A stretch of 64,000 bases of DNA from Lachnospiraceae bacterium UBA1683 (GTDB lineage: Bacteria; Bacillota; Clostridia; Lachnospirales; Lachnospiraceae). The translations under genes were made by a program, and so were the position numbers. The DNA is taken from positions 13,762 through 77,761 of the forward strand of contig DCKD01000028.1 of NCBI GenBank assembly GCA_002320245.1. Reading direction: 5' to 3'. Shown here piece by piece: positions 37,530-47,174 of this stretch (within the stretch, counting starts at the first letter, position 1; every line of letters begins with the position of its first letter). The notes beneath the pieces were generated by a model, which worked only from the letters and a program-made list of their open reading frames with translations, was not told the DNA's origin and did not search any database.

Positions 37530-38938
37530 TGGCAGATGTATTAAAGAAGGTTCCTGTAAGAGAACAGGATCCAAAGGTACGTGCAACAAACTTTGAGGAA
37601 GTTTGTCTTGGATATAATCAGGAAGAGGCGATGGAAGAGGCAGCCAGATGCATTAACTGTAAAAATGCAAAATGTATTCAGGGATGTCCTGTAGCCATCA
37701 ATATTCCTGCATTTGTACATGAAGTAAAAGAAGGAAACATCGAAGAAGCATATAAAATAATCGGACAGTCTTCTGCATTACCGGCTATTTGCGGACGTGT
37801 TTGTCCTCAGGAGTCCCAGTGTGAAGGAAAATGTATCCGTGGTATCAAAGGTGAGCCGGTTTCTATCGGTAAACTGGAGCGGTTCGTCGCAGATTATGCT
37901 TTGGAGCATGATATCAAACCGGTTGGGGCTGAGAAGACGAATGGACATAAAGTAGCTGTTATCGGTTCTGGTCCGTCTGGTCTGACATGTGCCGGAGATT
38001 TGGCAAAACTCGGTTATGAAGTAACTGTATTTGAAGCGCTTCATGAGCTCGGTGGTGTATTGGTTTACGGTATTCCTGAATTCCGTCTTCCAAAACAGAA
38101 AGTCGTTGCAAAAGAAATCGAGAAGGTAAAAGAACTTGGTGTAAAATTTGAAACAAACGTTGTTATCGGTAAATCCACGACCATCGACATGTTAATTGAG
38201 GACGAGGGCTTTGAGGCTGTATTTATTGGCTCTGGTGCCGGACTTCCAAAGTTCATGGGAATTCCCGGAGAGAATGCCAACGGTGTATTCTCCGCAAATG
38301 AGTACCTGACCAGAAGTAATCTGATGAAAGCATTCAAAGACGAATACGATACACCAATCGCAGCAGGACACAAGGTAGCTGTAGTCGGCGGTGGTAACGT
38401 TGCAATGGATGCTGCAAGGACAGCGCTTCGTCTTGGCGCTGAAGTACATATTGTATACCGCCGTAGTCAAGAAGAACTTCCTGCACGGGTAGAAGAAGTA
38501 CATCATGCTAAAGAAGAGGGAATTATTTTCGATTTGCTGACAAATCCAAAAGAAATCCATGTAGATGACAAAGGAAATGTTACGGGAATGACAGTTATCA
38601 AAATGGAACTTGGTGAGCCGGATGCATCGGGAAGAAGACGCCCGGTGGAGATTGCCGGTTCCGAATATACAATTGATTTGGATACAGTCATCATGTCACT
38701 TGGTACATCACCAAACCCGTTGATTTCATCTACAACAGAAGGCTTGGAGACAAACAGATGGAAGTGTATCGTAGCGGAAGAGGAAACCGGCAAGACATCC
38801 AAAGAGGGAGTATATGCCGGTGGAGACGCGGTTACAGGCGCGGCAACAGTCATTCTTGCAATGGGTGCCGGAAAGGCTGCTGCAAAGGGTATTGATGAAT
38901 ATTTGCAGAATAAGTCAAAGACCCCACAGCAAGCTTGA
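37529..38938 (+). CDS. nfnB: NfnB-type flavoprotein (glutamate-synthase beta-like)
   Basis: The 469-residue protein carries an N-terminal double cluster domain (CINCKNAKCIQGCPVAINIPAF near residue 35, then CGRVCPQESQCEGKC) and two Rossmann domains (GSGPSGLTCAGDLAKLGYEV near 150, VVGGGNVAMDAARTALRLGAEV near 290). It is homologous to the glutamate synthase small subunit, but the one-base overlap with nfnA (TAATG) and the absence of a GltB large subunit favour NfnB. The last residues SKTPQQA and the stop codon are supplied by a repeat element. Confidence 0.87.
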   Translation: MADVLKKVPVREQDPKVRATNFEEVCLGYNQEEAMEEAARCINCKNAKCIQGCPVAINIPAFVHEVKEGNIEEAYKIIGQSSALPAICGRVCPQESQCEGKCIRGIKGEPVSIGKLERFVADYALEHDIKPVGAEKTNGHKVAVIGSGPSGLTCAGDLAKLGYEVTVFEALHELGGVLVYGIPEFRLPKQKVVAKEIEKVKELGVKFETNVVIGKSTTIDMLIEDEGFEAVFIGSGAGLPKFMGIPGENANGVFSANEYLTRSNLMKAFKDEYDTPIAAGHKVAVVGGGNVAMDAARTALRLGAEVHIVYRRSQEELPARVEEVHHAKEEGIIFDLLTNPKEIHVDDKGNVTGMTVIKMELGEPDASGRRRPVEIAGSEYTIDLDTVIMSLGTSPNPLISSTTEGLETNRWKCIVAEEETGKTSKEGVYAGGDAVTGAATVILAMGAGKAAAKGIDEYLQNKSKTPQQA

Positions 38939-39025
38939 TACTCCCCAATGGGCGGGGAATTTGGGCTCCACTCCGCTTCGGTCGGTGCCAAATGAGTGCC
39001 ACAGGCGCTTGCCCGCGGGAATAAA
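38914..39025 (+). repeat. Copy of the dispersed structured repeat overlapping the nfnB stop
   Basis: It starts GTCAAAGACCCCACAGCAAGC and continues CCCCAATGGGCGGGG and TCCGCTTCGGTCGGTGCCAAA. It ends GGCGCTTGCCCGCGGGAATAAA. The first 25 bases are coding for the nfnB tail. Part of the right half is deleted. Confidence 0.8.
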
Positions 39026-39052
39026 ACTATATGACAGTATCATAATGTAAAA

Positions 39053-39088
39053 TAAGGCGGAGAGTACAAGCTGTATCCTCCGCCTTTC
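39053..39088 (+). terminator. Hairpin before the C_GCAxxG gene
   Basis: AAGGCGGAG pairs with CTCCGCCTT with a 14-base loop. It sits just before the ribosome site GGAGGG of the next gene, so it may terminate nfnAB or control the next gene's translation. Confidence 0.6.
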
Positions 39089-39106
39089 AATTCGGAGGGT
39101 GTGACT

Positions 39107-39553
39107 ATGAATACAAAGGTTGAGAAAGCATTGGAGTTCCACAAAAAAGGATATAACTGTGCACAGGCGGTAGCATGTGCATTTTGTGAAGATTTCGGGA
39201 TTGATGAAAAGGAGATGTTCCGGATGTCCGAAGGGTTTGGTTTCGGTATGGGAATGATGGAAATGTGTGGAGCGATTTCCGGGATGATGATGGTAATCGG
39301 ACTTCACAATAGCGTCGGCAGTCTGGAGGGAAGTAAACCATCCAAGGCAGATACTTACAAAAAGGTGAAAGAATATGCATTACAGTTCAAGGAGAAGAAC
39401 GGCTCTTATCTCTGCCGCGAGTTAAAAGGCATCAGCTCTGACGGACCATTGTGCAGTTGTGACCAGTGTGTTGAGGATGCAGTGAGACTGACAGAAAAAT
39501 ATTTGGCTGAAAATAAGTCAAACATCACCTCCTGTGCGCAGGAACAGATATGA
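39107..39553 (+). CDS. C_GCAxxG_C_C family protein
   Basis: The 148-residue small protein of the putative redox-active family is defined by scattered cysteines: GYNCAQAVACAF near residue 18, MMEMCGAISGMMM near 47 and the C-terminal CRELKG...CSCDQCVEDAVRL. The family often lies near oxidoreductases and is suspected to bind a metal or redox group, but no biochemical role is established. The start at 39107 follows GGAGGG; the GTG at 39101 is too close to it. It overlaps rlmH by four bases (ATGA). Confidence 0.85.
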   Translation: MNTKVEKALEFHKKGYNCAQAVACAFCEDFGIDEKEMFRMSEGFGFGMGMMEMCGAISGMMMVIGLHNSVGSLEGSKPSKADTYKKVKEYALQFKEKNGSYLCRELKGISSDGPLCSCDQCVEDAVRLTEKYLAENKSNITSCAQEQI

Positions 39554-40029
39554 AGATTACAGTAATCTCCGTAGGAAAAATCAAAGAGAAATATTTGCGG
39601 GACGCAATCGCAGAGTACAGCAAACGGTTGAGTAAATATTGCAAATTGGAAATAATAGAAGTAGCGGATGAAAAAACGCCGGCTCAGGCGAGTGAGACTG
39701 TGGAAGACAGCATCCGTACAAAAGAAGGCGAACGCATCTTAAAATATGTGAAAGATGACGCATATGTAATTACACTTGAAATACAGGGGAAACTTCTGAC
39801 TTCGGAAGAACTGGCAGATAAAATAGAAAATTCAGGAGTGCAGGGAACCAGCCATATTACGTTTATAATTGGCGGTTCTATCGGACTTGGTGCGGAAGTG
39901 CTTGCGCGGTCAGATTTTGCGCTGAGCTTTTCAAAAATGACATTCCCGCATCAGTTGATGCGGGTGATTCTGCTGGAACAGGTGTATCGAAGTTACCGGA
40001 TTATCAATGGAGAACCATATCACAAATAA
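39550..40029 (+). CDS. rlmH: 23S rRNA pseudouridine-1915 N3-methyltransferase
   Basis: The 159-residue SPOUT-class methyltransferase has the SAM-knot motifs FIIGGSIGLGAEV near residue 103 and the family C-terminus FPHQLMRVILLEQVYRSYRI...GEPYHK. It methylates pseudouridine 1915 in helix 69 on the assembled 70S ribosome. Translational coupling with the upstream gene is likely from the ATGA overlap. It has the normal family length. Confidence 0.95.
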   Translation: MKITVISVGKIKEKYLRDAIAEYSKRLSKYCKLEIIEVADEKTPAQASETVEDSIRTKEGERILKYVKDDAYVITLEIQGKLLTSEELADKIENSGVQGTSHITFIIGGSIGLGAEVLARSDFALSFSKMTFPHQLMRVILLEQVYRSYRIINGEPYHK

Positions 40030-40132
40030 GTGAATTTTGATGCAGCCAAATGCCCGTATTTCACATCCATTTTGGATGAAACTGATAAGTAGCTGTCCAT
40101 AGATTTAATTGAAAGGAAAAGAGGAAAAGACA

Positions 40133-40687
40133 ATGTTTGTTGGAATGATTGTTCTGGTAATTTTGGTTTTACTGATTATTTGGCTTGTAGGCTCTTATAA
40201 CGGCTTTGTTACACTACGCAACAGGACAGAGGAGGCTTTCTCTGCAATGGATGTGTCATTGAAAAAAAGATACGATTTAGTCCCGAATATTGTAGAGACG
40301 GTAAAGGGATATGCTGCTCACGAAAAAGATACGCTGCAGAAGGTCATTGAAGCAAGAAATATGGCGATGACAGCGACAACACCGGAGGATAAGATTGCGG
40401 GAGAGAATATTCTGACAGGCTCCCTGCGTTCATTATTCGCGATATCTGAGAACTATCCGGAGCTGAAAGCAAATCAGAATTTCCTCGAACTTCAGAATCA
40501 GTTATCTCGGATTGAGGAAGAGATTGCGGGTTCCAGACGGTATTACAACGGAGTTGTGAATAAATTTAATACAAAAATCGAGCTGTTTCCGGGAAATATT
40601 CTTGCCGGGCTGTTTGGCTTCAGGCGGAAACCAATGTATGAAGTAAATAATGAGCAGGAACGTGAAAATATAAAGGTATCCTTTTAA
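40133..40687 (+). CDS. lemA: LemA family membrane protein
   Basis: The 184-residue protein has one N-terminal membrane segment (about 1-22) and a helical-bundle domain carrying the family motifs YNGFVTLRNRTEEAFSAMDVSLKKRYDLVPN and AHEKDTL. LemA proteins face outside the cell with the N-terminus out. Function is poorly known. It is paired with a DUF2207 protein, a common arrangement that suggests a shared membrane complex. The start at 40133 follows AGAGGAAAAGACA; the upstream ATG at 40109 is unsupported. Confidence 0.92.
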   Translation: MFVGMIVLVILVLLIIWLVGSYNGFVTLRNRTEEAFSAMDVSLKKRYDLVPNIVETVKGYAAHEKDTLQKVIEARNMAMTATTPEDKIAGENILTGSLRSLFAISENYPELKANQNFLELQNQLSRIEEEIAGSRRYYNGVVNKFNTKIELFPGNILAGLFGFRRKPMYEVNNEQERENIKVSF

Positions 40688-40714
40688 CAGGCACGGACGA
40701 AAGAGGGAAAAGTG

Positions 40715-42688
40715 ATGGGAAAAACGAATCAGCGGTTGGCTGGAATTATAATCTGGTTCCTGATAATAGTCTTGGGTGGAAACATTGGTCTTCTGAGCCG
40801 GTTTTTCTCTTCCGGAAATGCAGGGAGTGAACCGATTACTGAAGATTCCTATATGACAACGCAGCGGTACAATACTACAATTGAAATTGAATCCGATAAC
40901 TCCTATCGGATAGAAGAAAAAATATCGGTATTCTTTGATTCAGAGAGACATGGGATTTATCGTTATATTCCATGCAAGGGTGTGATCACTCAGGTGACAC
41001 CGGAAGGAGAACAGCAGGATATCCCATATTATGCGGATATTCAGGAGGTACAGTGTTCGGAACCTTTCAAACAGTACTCCGAGAATTTCAACCAGGTATT
41101 TCAGATTGGTTCTGAGGATGTCACAGTTTCCGGGGAGAAAGAGTATTCCGTTCTGTATCATATAACACCCATTACAAGCAAAGGATATACAAATGTATAC
41201 TATAATGTATTTCCCAAAGGCTGGCGAAATGAAATTCCCGCAGGAAGTACCTTTACTGTTGTATTTCCGGACGAGGTCGACAGGGATGCACTTCGTCTTT
41301 ATTACGGAAGTTATGGACAGCAGAATGACGGGATGGATTTAGTAAAGCTGGACTGGTCCGGCGACACGGTTACAGGTACGCTGACAGAATCCCTTCCTGT
41401 CGGCAGTGGCATGACTTTTTATATGGCAGTGCCGGATGGATATTTCCAAAATGTACACACTATATGGAATTTCAATTTCATATACATTGTAGTGTCGCTG
41501 GCAATCCTTATTGCTGTTCTGATTCTGTTTTTCCTGTTTGGCCGCGATAAAGCAATCATTCCGTCTGTACAGTTTGCGCCTCCGCACGGGCTGGACAGCG
41601 CTGCGGTAGGATGTATCATTGACGGCAGCATCTCAAATGAGGATTTGATTTCACTATTCCTGTTCTGGGCGGATAAGGGGTATCTGAAAATCAGAGAGAC
41701 AGACTCACAGGCACTGGCATTTATCAAGCTTCGGGATTTGCCTGATAATACGCCAAGATACGCGCGGATTCTGTTCGACAAAGTGTTTGGGACAGGCGGG
41801 GACAGCCTGAATAAGGAAGTGAAGGTTTCTTCTTTGAAATATCGTATGGCGGATACCTTTGCGACATCAAAAGAGCTGCTTCACATGCAATATCATAAGC
41901 AGCTTTATACAAAATCTTCACGTATTATGCGGTGGGTTTCTTTTTTCGCCGCATTGATACCTGTTTTATATTTTATTGCGTTGATGTATACCGTTGCGGC
42001 AATAAACGGGCTTGTATATCTTTTCCTTGCATTCTACGCAATTGGGCTGTTTATATTCTGCATGACTGTGGATTACTGGTATTCCAGAACACGAAGACGG
42101 AGAATATTATTTGGCAGCGCGGGAGCCGGATTGTGTATTATTCCGGCTATGGTGATGTTTGTGGTTTATGGAATTCCGATGTTGAATGGAAGTATCATAA
42201 ACCTATTCCCGGCAATGCTTTGCTATGCAGTTGTGTCAGTAACCTGTATGGTACTGGTCGGGTTTATGAAAAAGCGGACAAATCAGTGTATCGAATGGAT
42301 GGGATATCTGACAGGGCTCAGGGATTTCATTGAGACAGCGGAGCTGGAACGTATGCAGGTGATTGCTCAGGAAAGCCCACAGCTTTTCTATCACATTTTG
42401 CCATATGCCTATGTGTTCGGATTATCGGGCATCTTGCTGGATAAGATGAAGGATCTGACGATTCCGGCGCCGGATTGGTACGAATCTCCGTCACGGACAC
42501 CATACTTCGATTTTTATCTGATGCATCATATACTGTACACCAGTATGCCACAGCTTACGACAACTATCGTGACTCCAAAACCAGAACAAAGTTCTTATGG
42601 CAGCGTCGGGGGTTCCGGAGGCGGGGGTTTTTCCGGAGGCGGTTTTTCCGGAGGCGGCTTTGGCGGCGGAGGCGGCGGAAGCTGGTAG
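40715..42688 (+). CDS. DUF2207 family membrane protein
   Basis: The 657-residue protein has an N-terminal membrane anchor, then an extracellular DUF2207 beta domain (about 45-245, with GIYRYIPCKG). A membrane segment follows at about 252-272, then a cytoplasmic winged-helix-like part (EDLISLFLFWADKGYLKIRE), two or three further segments (about 410-520) and a very Gly/Ser-rich tail made of FSGGGFSGGGFGGGGGG-type repeats. Such proteins travel with LemA across bacteria, and the Gly-rich tail ending in a single Trp is typical of them. Start ATG 40715 follows GAGGGAAAA. Confidence 0.88.
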   Translation: MGKTNQRLAGIIIWFLIIVLGGNIGLLSRFFSSGNAGSEPITEDSYMTTQRYNTTIEIESDNSYRIEEKISVFFDSERHGIYRYIPCKGVITQVTPEGEQQDIPYYADIQEVQCSEPFKQYSENFNQVFQIGSEDVTVSGEKEYSVLYHITPITSKGYTNVYYNVFPKGWRNEIPAGSTFTVVFPDEVDRDALRLYYGSYGQQNDGMDLVKLDWSGDTVTGTLTESLPVGSGMTFYMAVPDGYFQNVHTIWNFNFIYIVVSLAILIAVLILFFLFGRDKAIIPSVQFAPPHGLDSAAVGCIIDGSISNEDLISLFLFWADKGYLKIRETDSQALAFIKLRDLPDNTPRYARILFDKVFGTGGDSLNKEVKVSSLKYRMADTFATSKELLHMQYHKQLYTKSSRIMRWVSFFAALIPVLYFIALMYTVAAINGLVYLFLAFYAIGLFIFCMTVDYWYSRTRRRRILFGSAGAGLCIIPAMVMFVVYGIPMLNGSIINLFPAMLCYAVVSVTCMVLVGFMKKRTNQCIEWMGYLTGLRDFIETAELERMQVIAQESPQLFYHILPYAYVFGLSGILLDKMKDLTIPAPDWYESPSRTPYFDFYLMHHILYTSMPQLTTTIVTPKPEQSSYGSVGGSGGGGFSGGGFSGGGFGGGGGGSW

Positions 42689-42740
42689 CCCACAGCAGGC
42701 AATTCATTCTATGCAAAACAGAAAGGTATTTCATGTGCTT

Positions 42741-43451
42741 ATGGATAAAAGAGAAATGATTACAGACATCCGGGCCAGGCTCGAACATCTGTCGGAGGAG
42801 GACTACAAAGACTTTAGTAAAAATCTGCTGCCGGGCGAGGAACATATATTGGGGGTACGCCTCCCTGTCTTGCGCAAGCTTGCGAAATCCATTGTGAAGG
42901 AAAATGCAATTGCGTATCTGGACGAGGCGCGGTATGGAGTTGCCGCAGACTCGTACCATGAGGAAATTATGCTTCAGGGACTTGTGCTCGGGCTCGCAAA
43001 GATGGACGATATGCTTCGCGTACGTTATTTGGGGGAATTTGTTCCAAAGATTCAGAATTGGGCAGTCTGCGACAGTTGCACGATGAGTTTTAAATTTATG
43101 GGAAAGACGCCTGATTTCTGGTGGGATTATATTCTCCGCTATGAAAACAGCAGCGAGGAATTTGAAGTGCGTTTCATGCTCATTTCCATGCTGGCACATT
43201 TTCTGGACGACGCGCATATTCATGAAATTTTGAAAATATGTAATAATACACATCATGATGGATATTATGTAAAGATGGGTGCTGCATGGCTTGTCTCTGT
43301 CTGCTATGTGAAGTTCCCGGCACAGACGAGAATATTTCTGGAGAGAAATCAGATGGATGATTTTACCCATAACAAATCCATCCAGAAAATCAGAGAGTCC
43401 TACCGGGTAAGCAAAGGAGAAAAAGCAGAACTGAATTTACTCAAGCGATGA
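42741..43451 (+). CDS. AlkD-like DNA alkylation repair protein
   Basis: The HEAT-repeat protein of about 236 residues resembles DNA alkylation repair glycosylases that excise N3- or N7-alkylpurines without base flipping. Supporting blocks are LGVRLPVLRKLAK, the YHEEIMLQGLVLG helix and the NWAVCDSC and KTPDFWWDYILRY segments. The open frame extends back into the Gly-rich end of the DUF2207 gene, where it reads as low-complexity Ala/Glu and is not real coding. The true start is ATG 42741 or GTG 42735, with GAAAGG upstream. It is convenient to read it as the third gene of the lemA unit. Confidence 0.8.
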   Translation: MDKREMITDIRARLEHLSEEDYKDFSKNLLPGEEHILGVRLPVLRKLAKSIVKENAIAYLDEARYGVAADSYHEEIMLQGLVLGLAKMDDMLRVRYLGEFVPKIQNWAVCDSCTMSFKFMGKTPDFWWDYILRYENSSEEFEVRFMLISMLAHFLDDAHIHEILKICNNTHHDGYYVKMGAAWLVSVCYVKFPAQTRIFLERNQMDDFTHNKSIQKIRESYRVSKGEKAELNLLKR

Positions 43452-43499
43452 GACAGGATAACAGGGAACCACTAAAAAATAAAAGGACTAAGATACACT

Positions 43500-45551
43500 A
43501 TGGGCAATCGCAAGGATAACGACTTAGAAGCAGAAGGGATTCTTTTCTTAAATGAGGTGACAGGAAAACTAAAACAGAGACTGGAAGAGATTCATATTGA
43601 CTTGTCGGAGGGACAGAAAGAAATTGATAATATGCAGGAATATTTCTGGGATAATTATGCTGAGATGGATGAATACGGATACGAGTATTACGATAATCAG
43701 CAGGCGCTGCTGCATCAGGTGAATTCCAACCGGAATAAGGCTGCAATGAAACATCGTCTGGAGTCGATGCTGGATGCTCCGTTCTTCGGGAGAGTTGATT
43801 TTTTATATGACGGTGATGAAGAACCGGAGCCGTTCTATATCGGTATCGCCAATTTCGCCGAGCGGGCAGGAATGCAGCCGCTTATTTATGACTGGCGGGC
43901 ACCGGTCAGCAGTCTGTTTTATGACTATGATCAGGGAACGGCATCTTACGAGGCGCCTTCCGGAATAATCACCGGGGAAATTGTTACAAAGGGACAATAT
44001 AAAATCAAAAATGGCACGATGGTATATGCGTTTGAGAGTGATATGCTTATTGATGATGAAATTCTGAAACAGGAACTTGGCAGCAGCGGGGATGTTCAGT
44101 TGAAGAATATCATTCGGACAATCCAGAAGGAACAGAATGAGATTATCCGTAATACGAAAGACCGGATTCTGATTATCCAGGGGGCGGCGGGCAGCGGAAA
44201 AACATCAGTTGCCCTGCACCGAATCGCTTATCTGCTTTATCATGACCGGAAAAAACTGAATTCTTCGAACATTTTGATTTTGTCTCCAAACAGTGTGTTC
44301 TCGGATTATATTTCCCATATCTTACCGGAGCTTGGGGAAGAAAATATTCAGGAGATGAGTTTCGATATTTTTGCTTATAAAGAATTGAAAGACGTTGTAT
44401 CAGACTGTGAAGACAAGTATCATCAGTTGGAACGGCAGTTGAAGGGGTGTTCGGAGGAGGAACTGCGGCGTTTCCGATTCAAACAGTCAGCAGCGTTTAT
44501 CGGACAGATAGAAGGCTTTCTGGCGGAATTGGAAGACCGTCTGATGGATTTCCATGAGGTAGAATTGCGCGGTGTGAGGAAAACAGAGGAGCAATTGATT
44601 ACATTGTTCTATTTTAAATTTCAGGACACACCGGTTCTGTCCCGGATGAATGCGGTAAAAGAGTATTTTATTGATGAGGTAGAGACGCTTAAGGGGCGCA
44701 AAATCAAGGAGGAGGAACAGCAGGTTATTGATGAAAAGTTTGACCATATGTATCTGACAAAAGATATATATGTCATTTATAACTGGCTGATGGAGGAGCT
44801 TGGCTATCCTTTGTTGCCGGACTTGCCGCCGGAGCGCCGCGTACTTGTATATGAGGATGTCTATCCGATGCTGTATCTGAAATACCGTCTATGGGGACGC
44901 ATGAAGCATCATCGAATCAAACATCTGGTGATTGATGAGATGCAGGATTACTCTTATCTGCAGTACACCGTTCTGGAGACGTTGTTTTCCTGCCGCATGA
45001 CAATTCTGGGTGACAGGGCACAGACGATGGATGAAAAGGCACAGGATGTACTGGCATTTCTTCCCAGAATTTTCGGAAAGGATGTCCGGAAGATTATCAT
45101 GAATAAGAGTTACCGGAATACAGTAGAGATTGCAAGTTATGCAGCACAGCTTACAGGGATTTGTGATTTGGAGTTGTTTGACAGACATGGGAAACCGGTC
45201 GTTGAACAGAAGTTTTCTGCGGTGGAAGCAACTATTGAGGAAATTCTGTTCCGGTTTCAGATTGCCGGTGACGGATTTGAAACTGCGGCAGTCCTTACGC
45301 GCACAGAGGAGGAAGCCTGGGAAATGTACCGGCTTCTGAAACGGAGAACCGATGCGGTTGCTTACATGGACCGGAATACTACGGTTTTCCGCAAAGGTCT
45401 GACCGTGACAACTTATTATCTTGCAAAAGGTCTGGAGTTTGATCAGGTATTTACAATCCGCGGAGGAGAAGATACACCGATGACAAGACAGGCAGATTAT
45501 ATCTGTGCAACACGGGCACTTCACGAATTATACATGTATACAATTGAATAA
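43500..45551 (+). CDS. helD: HelD-type superfamily 1 helicase
   Basis: The 683-residue protein has an N-terminal coiled-coil arm (about 1-75), then the conserved segment PFYIGIANF...YDWRAPVSSLFYDY near residue 110-145. SF1 ATPase domains follow, with Walker A GAAGSGKTSVALHRIAYLL near 230 and Walker B LVIDEMQDYSYLQY near 475. Gram-positive HelD displaces stalled RNA polymerase from DNA using ATP and recycles it. Length and arm fit this group better than UvrD or Rep. It has its own weak AGGA ribosome site and is probably monocistronic. Confidence 0.88.
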   Translation: MGNRKDNDLEAEGILFLNEVTGKLKQRLEEIHIDLSEGQKEIDNMQEYFWDNYAEMDEYGYEYYDNQQALLHQVNSNRNKAAMKHRLESMLDAPFFGRVDFLYDGDEEPEPFYIGIANFAERAGMQPLIYDWRAPVSSLFYDYDQGTASYEAPSGIITGEIVTKGQYKIKNGTMVYAFESDMLIDDEILKQELGSSGDVQLKNIIRTIQKEQNEIIRNTKDRILIIQGAAGSGKTSVALHRIAYLLYHDRKKLNSSNILILSPNSVFSDYISHILPELGEENIQEMSFDIFAYKELKDVVSDCEDKYHQLERQLKGCSEEELRRFRFKQSAAFIGQIEGFLAELEDRLMDFHEVELRGVRKTEEQLITLFYFKFQDTPVLSRMNAVKEYFIDEVETLKGRKIKEEEQQVIDEKFDHMYLTKDIYVIYNWLMEELGYPLLPDLPPERRVLVYEDVYPMLYLKYRLWGRMKHHRIKHLVIDEMQDYSYLQYTVLETLFSCRMTILGDRAQTMDEKAQDVLAFLPRIFGKDVRKIIMNKSYRNTVEIASYAAQLTGICDLELFDRHGKPVVEQKFSAVEATIEEILFRFQIAGDGFETAAVLTRTEEEAWEMYRLLKRRTDAVAYMDRNTTVFRKGLTVTTYYLAKGLEFDQVFTIRGGEDTPMTRQADYICATRALHELYMYTIE

Positions 45552-45604
45552 GACCAAAATGTCACGCATAGACTATTTATAAAAGGCGTATGCGTGGCAT
45601 TTTT

Positions 45605-45889
45605 ATGAAAAACGAACAGGAGCGGGATTTACTGAAAACACGGTTGGCATCTGCTGCCAGCCTGCCGAAAGATGTTGTGCTTGGCGCCGCTGTAGTATCG
45701 GTTCTCGGCAATCATGAAGTATGCATTGAAAATTACCGTGGGATTGTAGAATATACGGAATGCCTGATTCGGGTTCAGACAAGAGAACAGCAGATTCGCC
45801 TGCACGGAAGAGGATTGCAGATAGAATATTATACAAATGATGAAATGAAGATTACCGGAAAAATCTGTTCGATAGAATTTTGTGAGTGA
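45605..45889 (+). CDS. yqfC: Sporulation protein YqfC
   Basis: The 94-residue protein matches the YqfC/YabP-type beta fold, with LPKDVVLGAAVVSVLGNHEVCIENYRGI. It is expressed in the mother cell in Bacillus and precedes yqfD, as here. The start at 45605 is used; the in-frame ATG at 45590 lacks a ribosome site. It starts the sporulation/ribosome cluster yqfC-yqfD-phoH-ybeY. Confidence 0.88.
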   Translation: MKNEQERDLLKTRLASAASLPKDVVLGAAVVSVLGNHEVCIENYRGIVEYTECLIRVQTREQQIRLHGRGLQIEYYTNDEMKITGKICSIEFCE

Positions 45890-45899
45890 GGTAACAGCT

Positions 45900-47174
45900 T
45901 TGATTCAGTTGTTGATTCGATATCTGCGTGGATATGTGAAAATCCGGGTGGAGGGATATTCTTCAGAACGGTTTCTGAATCTATGTTCCTATCATCGGAT
46001 TTACATTTGGGGCTTGAAACCGTGCGGACAGGCGTATGAGTTATATATGGATTTGCGCGGAGTGCGAAAAATCCGTCCGATTGTGCGCAAGACACATACA
46101 AGAATCCACATTACAGGACGCTATGGTTTTCCGTTTTTCCTGCATCGTTACCGCAAGAGGAAACTGTTTTTTCTAGGCATCCTGCTCTGCATTGGCTTAC
46201 TGTACGGATATTCCGGAAGAATATGGGATATACATTTCGGAGGGAATGAGAGCTGGACAGATGAAACACTGATGGAATTCTTAAATACAAAGAACATCCG
46301 GCCTGGTATGCCTAAGAAAGAAGTAGACTGTCCGCAGATTGTCACGGACATCCGGCAGCAATACAATGATATTGTATGGGTGTCAGCATCCGTTGAAGGA
46401 AGCCTTCTGAAAATTCAGATTAAGGAAAATGAGGACACATTTATAGAAGAAGAAAACACAGCTACGGACGAAAAACCGGACGCCAAACAACAGACAGATG
46501 CAGCGACAGAAACCCCGACGGATTTGGTTGCTTCTGAAGACGGTGTTATTACAGATATGATAACAAGGCGAGGCGTGCCGATGGTACATATCGGCGATTC
46601 GGTACAGAAAGGGGAGGTTCTCGTGTCCGGCCGGATTGAAATATGCAATGACGCAAATGAAGTGATTGGATACCGGTATGAAATATCGGATGCGGATGTA
46701 TTTGCCGATACTACAATGGAATATACAGACTCTGTTCCGGTGACTTATGCACAAAAGCAATATAACCAAAAGAAACAGCGATGGGCAGCTTTCGTTCAGA
46801 TTGGTAGTTACCGCATAGCAGTGGGCTTCCAAAAACATACTTTTTCAAAATGGGAAAGTTACTGTCTGGAAAGGCGGCTGAAACTGGGTGAGAATTTTTA
46901 TTTGCCGGTTTTATATGGGTATTCCTGCGTTAAATCATATGATACAATTGAGAAACGGTATACGGAAAAGCAGCTTCAGGCACAATTAAGCAGTAATTTT
47001 ACCCGTTTTTCAAAGGATTTAAAAGAAAAGGGTATTCAAATCCGTAGTAATAGTGTTAAAATACATCTGGACGAAGATTCTGCATCTGCATCGGGAACGC
47101 TGTATCTGAATCAGCGGATTGCAGAGCCGGCAGATACGGAGATACTTGAAATTGAAAGGAACGAACTTGAATGA
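45900..47174 (+). CDS. yqfD: Sporulation protein YqfD
   Basis: The protein of about 424 residues has an N-terminal cytosolic domain (IQLLIRYLRGYVKIRVEGYSSERFLNLC), one membrane segment (about 84-103) and an extracytoplasmic beta-rich region containing a Lys/Thr/Glu-rich insertion near residue 185. Mother-cell sporulation membrane proteins of this family are needed for efficient spore formation, but their function is unclear. The start is likely TTG 45900, 8 bases after GAGG; the GTG at 45882 would overlap yqfC by eight bases. It overlaps phoH by four bases. Confidence 0.88.
   Translation: MIQLLIRYLRGYVKIRVEGYSSERFLNLCSYHRIYIWGLKPCGQAYELYMDLRGVRKIRPIVRKTHTRIHITGRYGFPFFLHRYRKRKLFFLGILLCIGLLYGYSGRIWDIHFGGNESWTDETLMEFLNTKNIRPGMPKKEVDCPQIVTDIRQQYNDIVWVSASVEGSLLKIQIKENEDTFIEEENTATDEKPDAKQQTDAATETPTDLVASEDGVITDMITRRGVPMVHIGDSVQKGEVLVSGRIEICNDANEVIGYRYEISDADVFADTTMEYTDSVPVTYAQKQYNQKKQRWAAFVQIGSYRIAVGFQKHTFSKWESYCLERRLKLGENFYLPVLYGYSCVKSYDTIEKRYTEKQLQAQLSSNFTRFSKDLKEKGIQIRSNSVKIHLDEDSASASGTLYLNQRIAEPADTEILEIERNELE

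Noticed and set aside
42597..42740. Ala/Glu/Pro-rich N-terminal extension of the AlkD-like gene
   Set aside because: It is the out-of-frame reading of the Gly-rich tail of the DUF2207 gene, and the ribosome site supports a later start.
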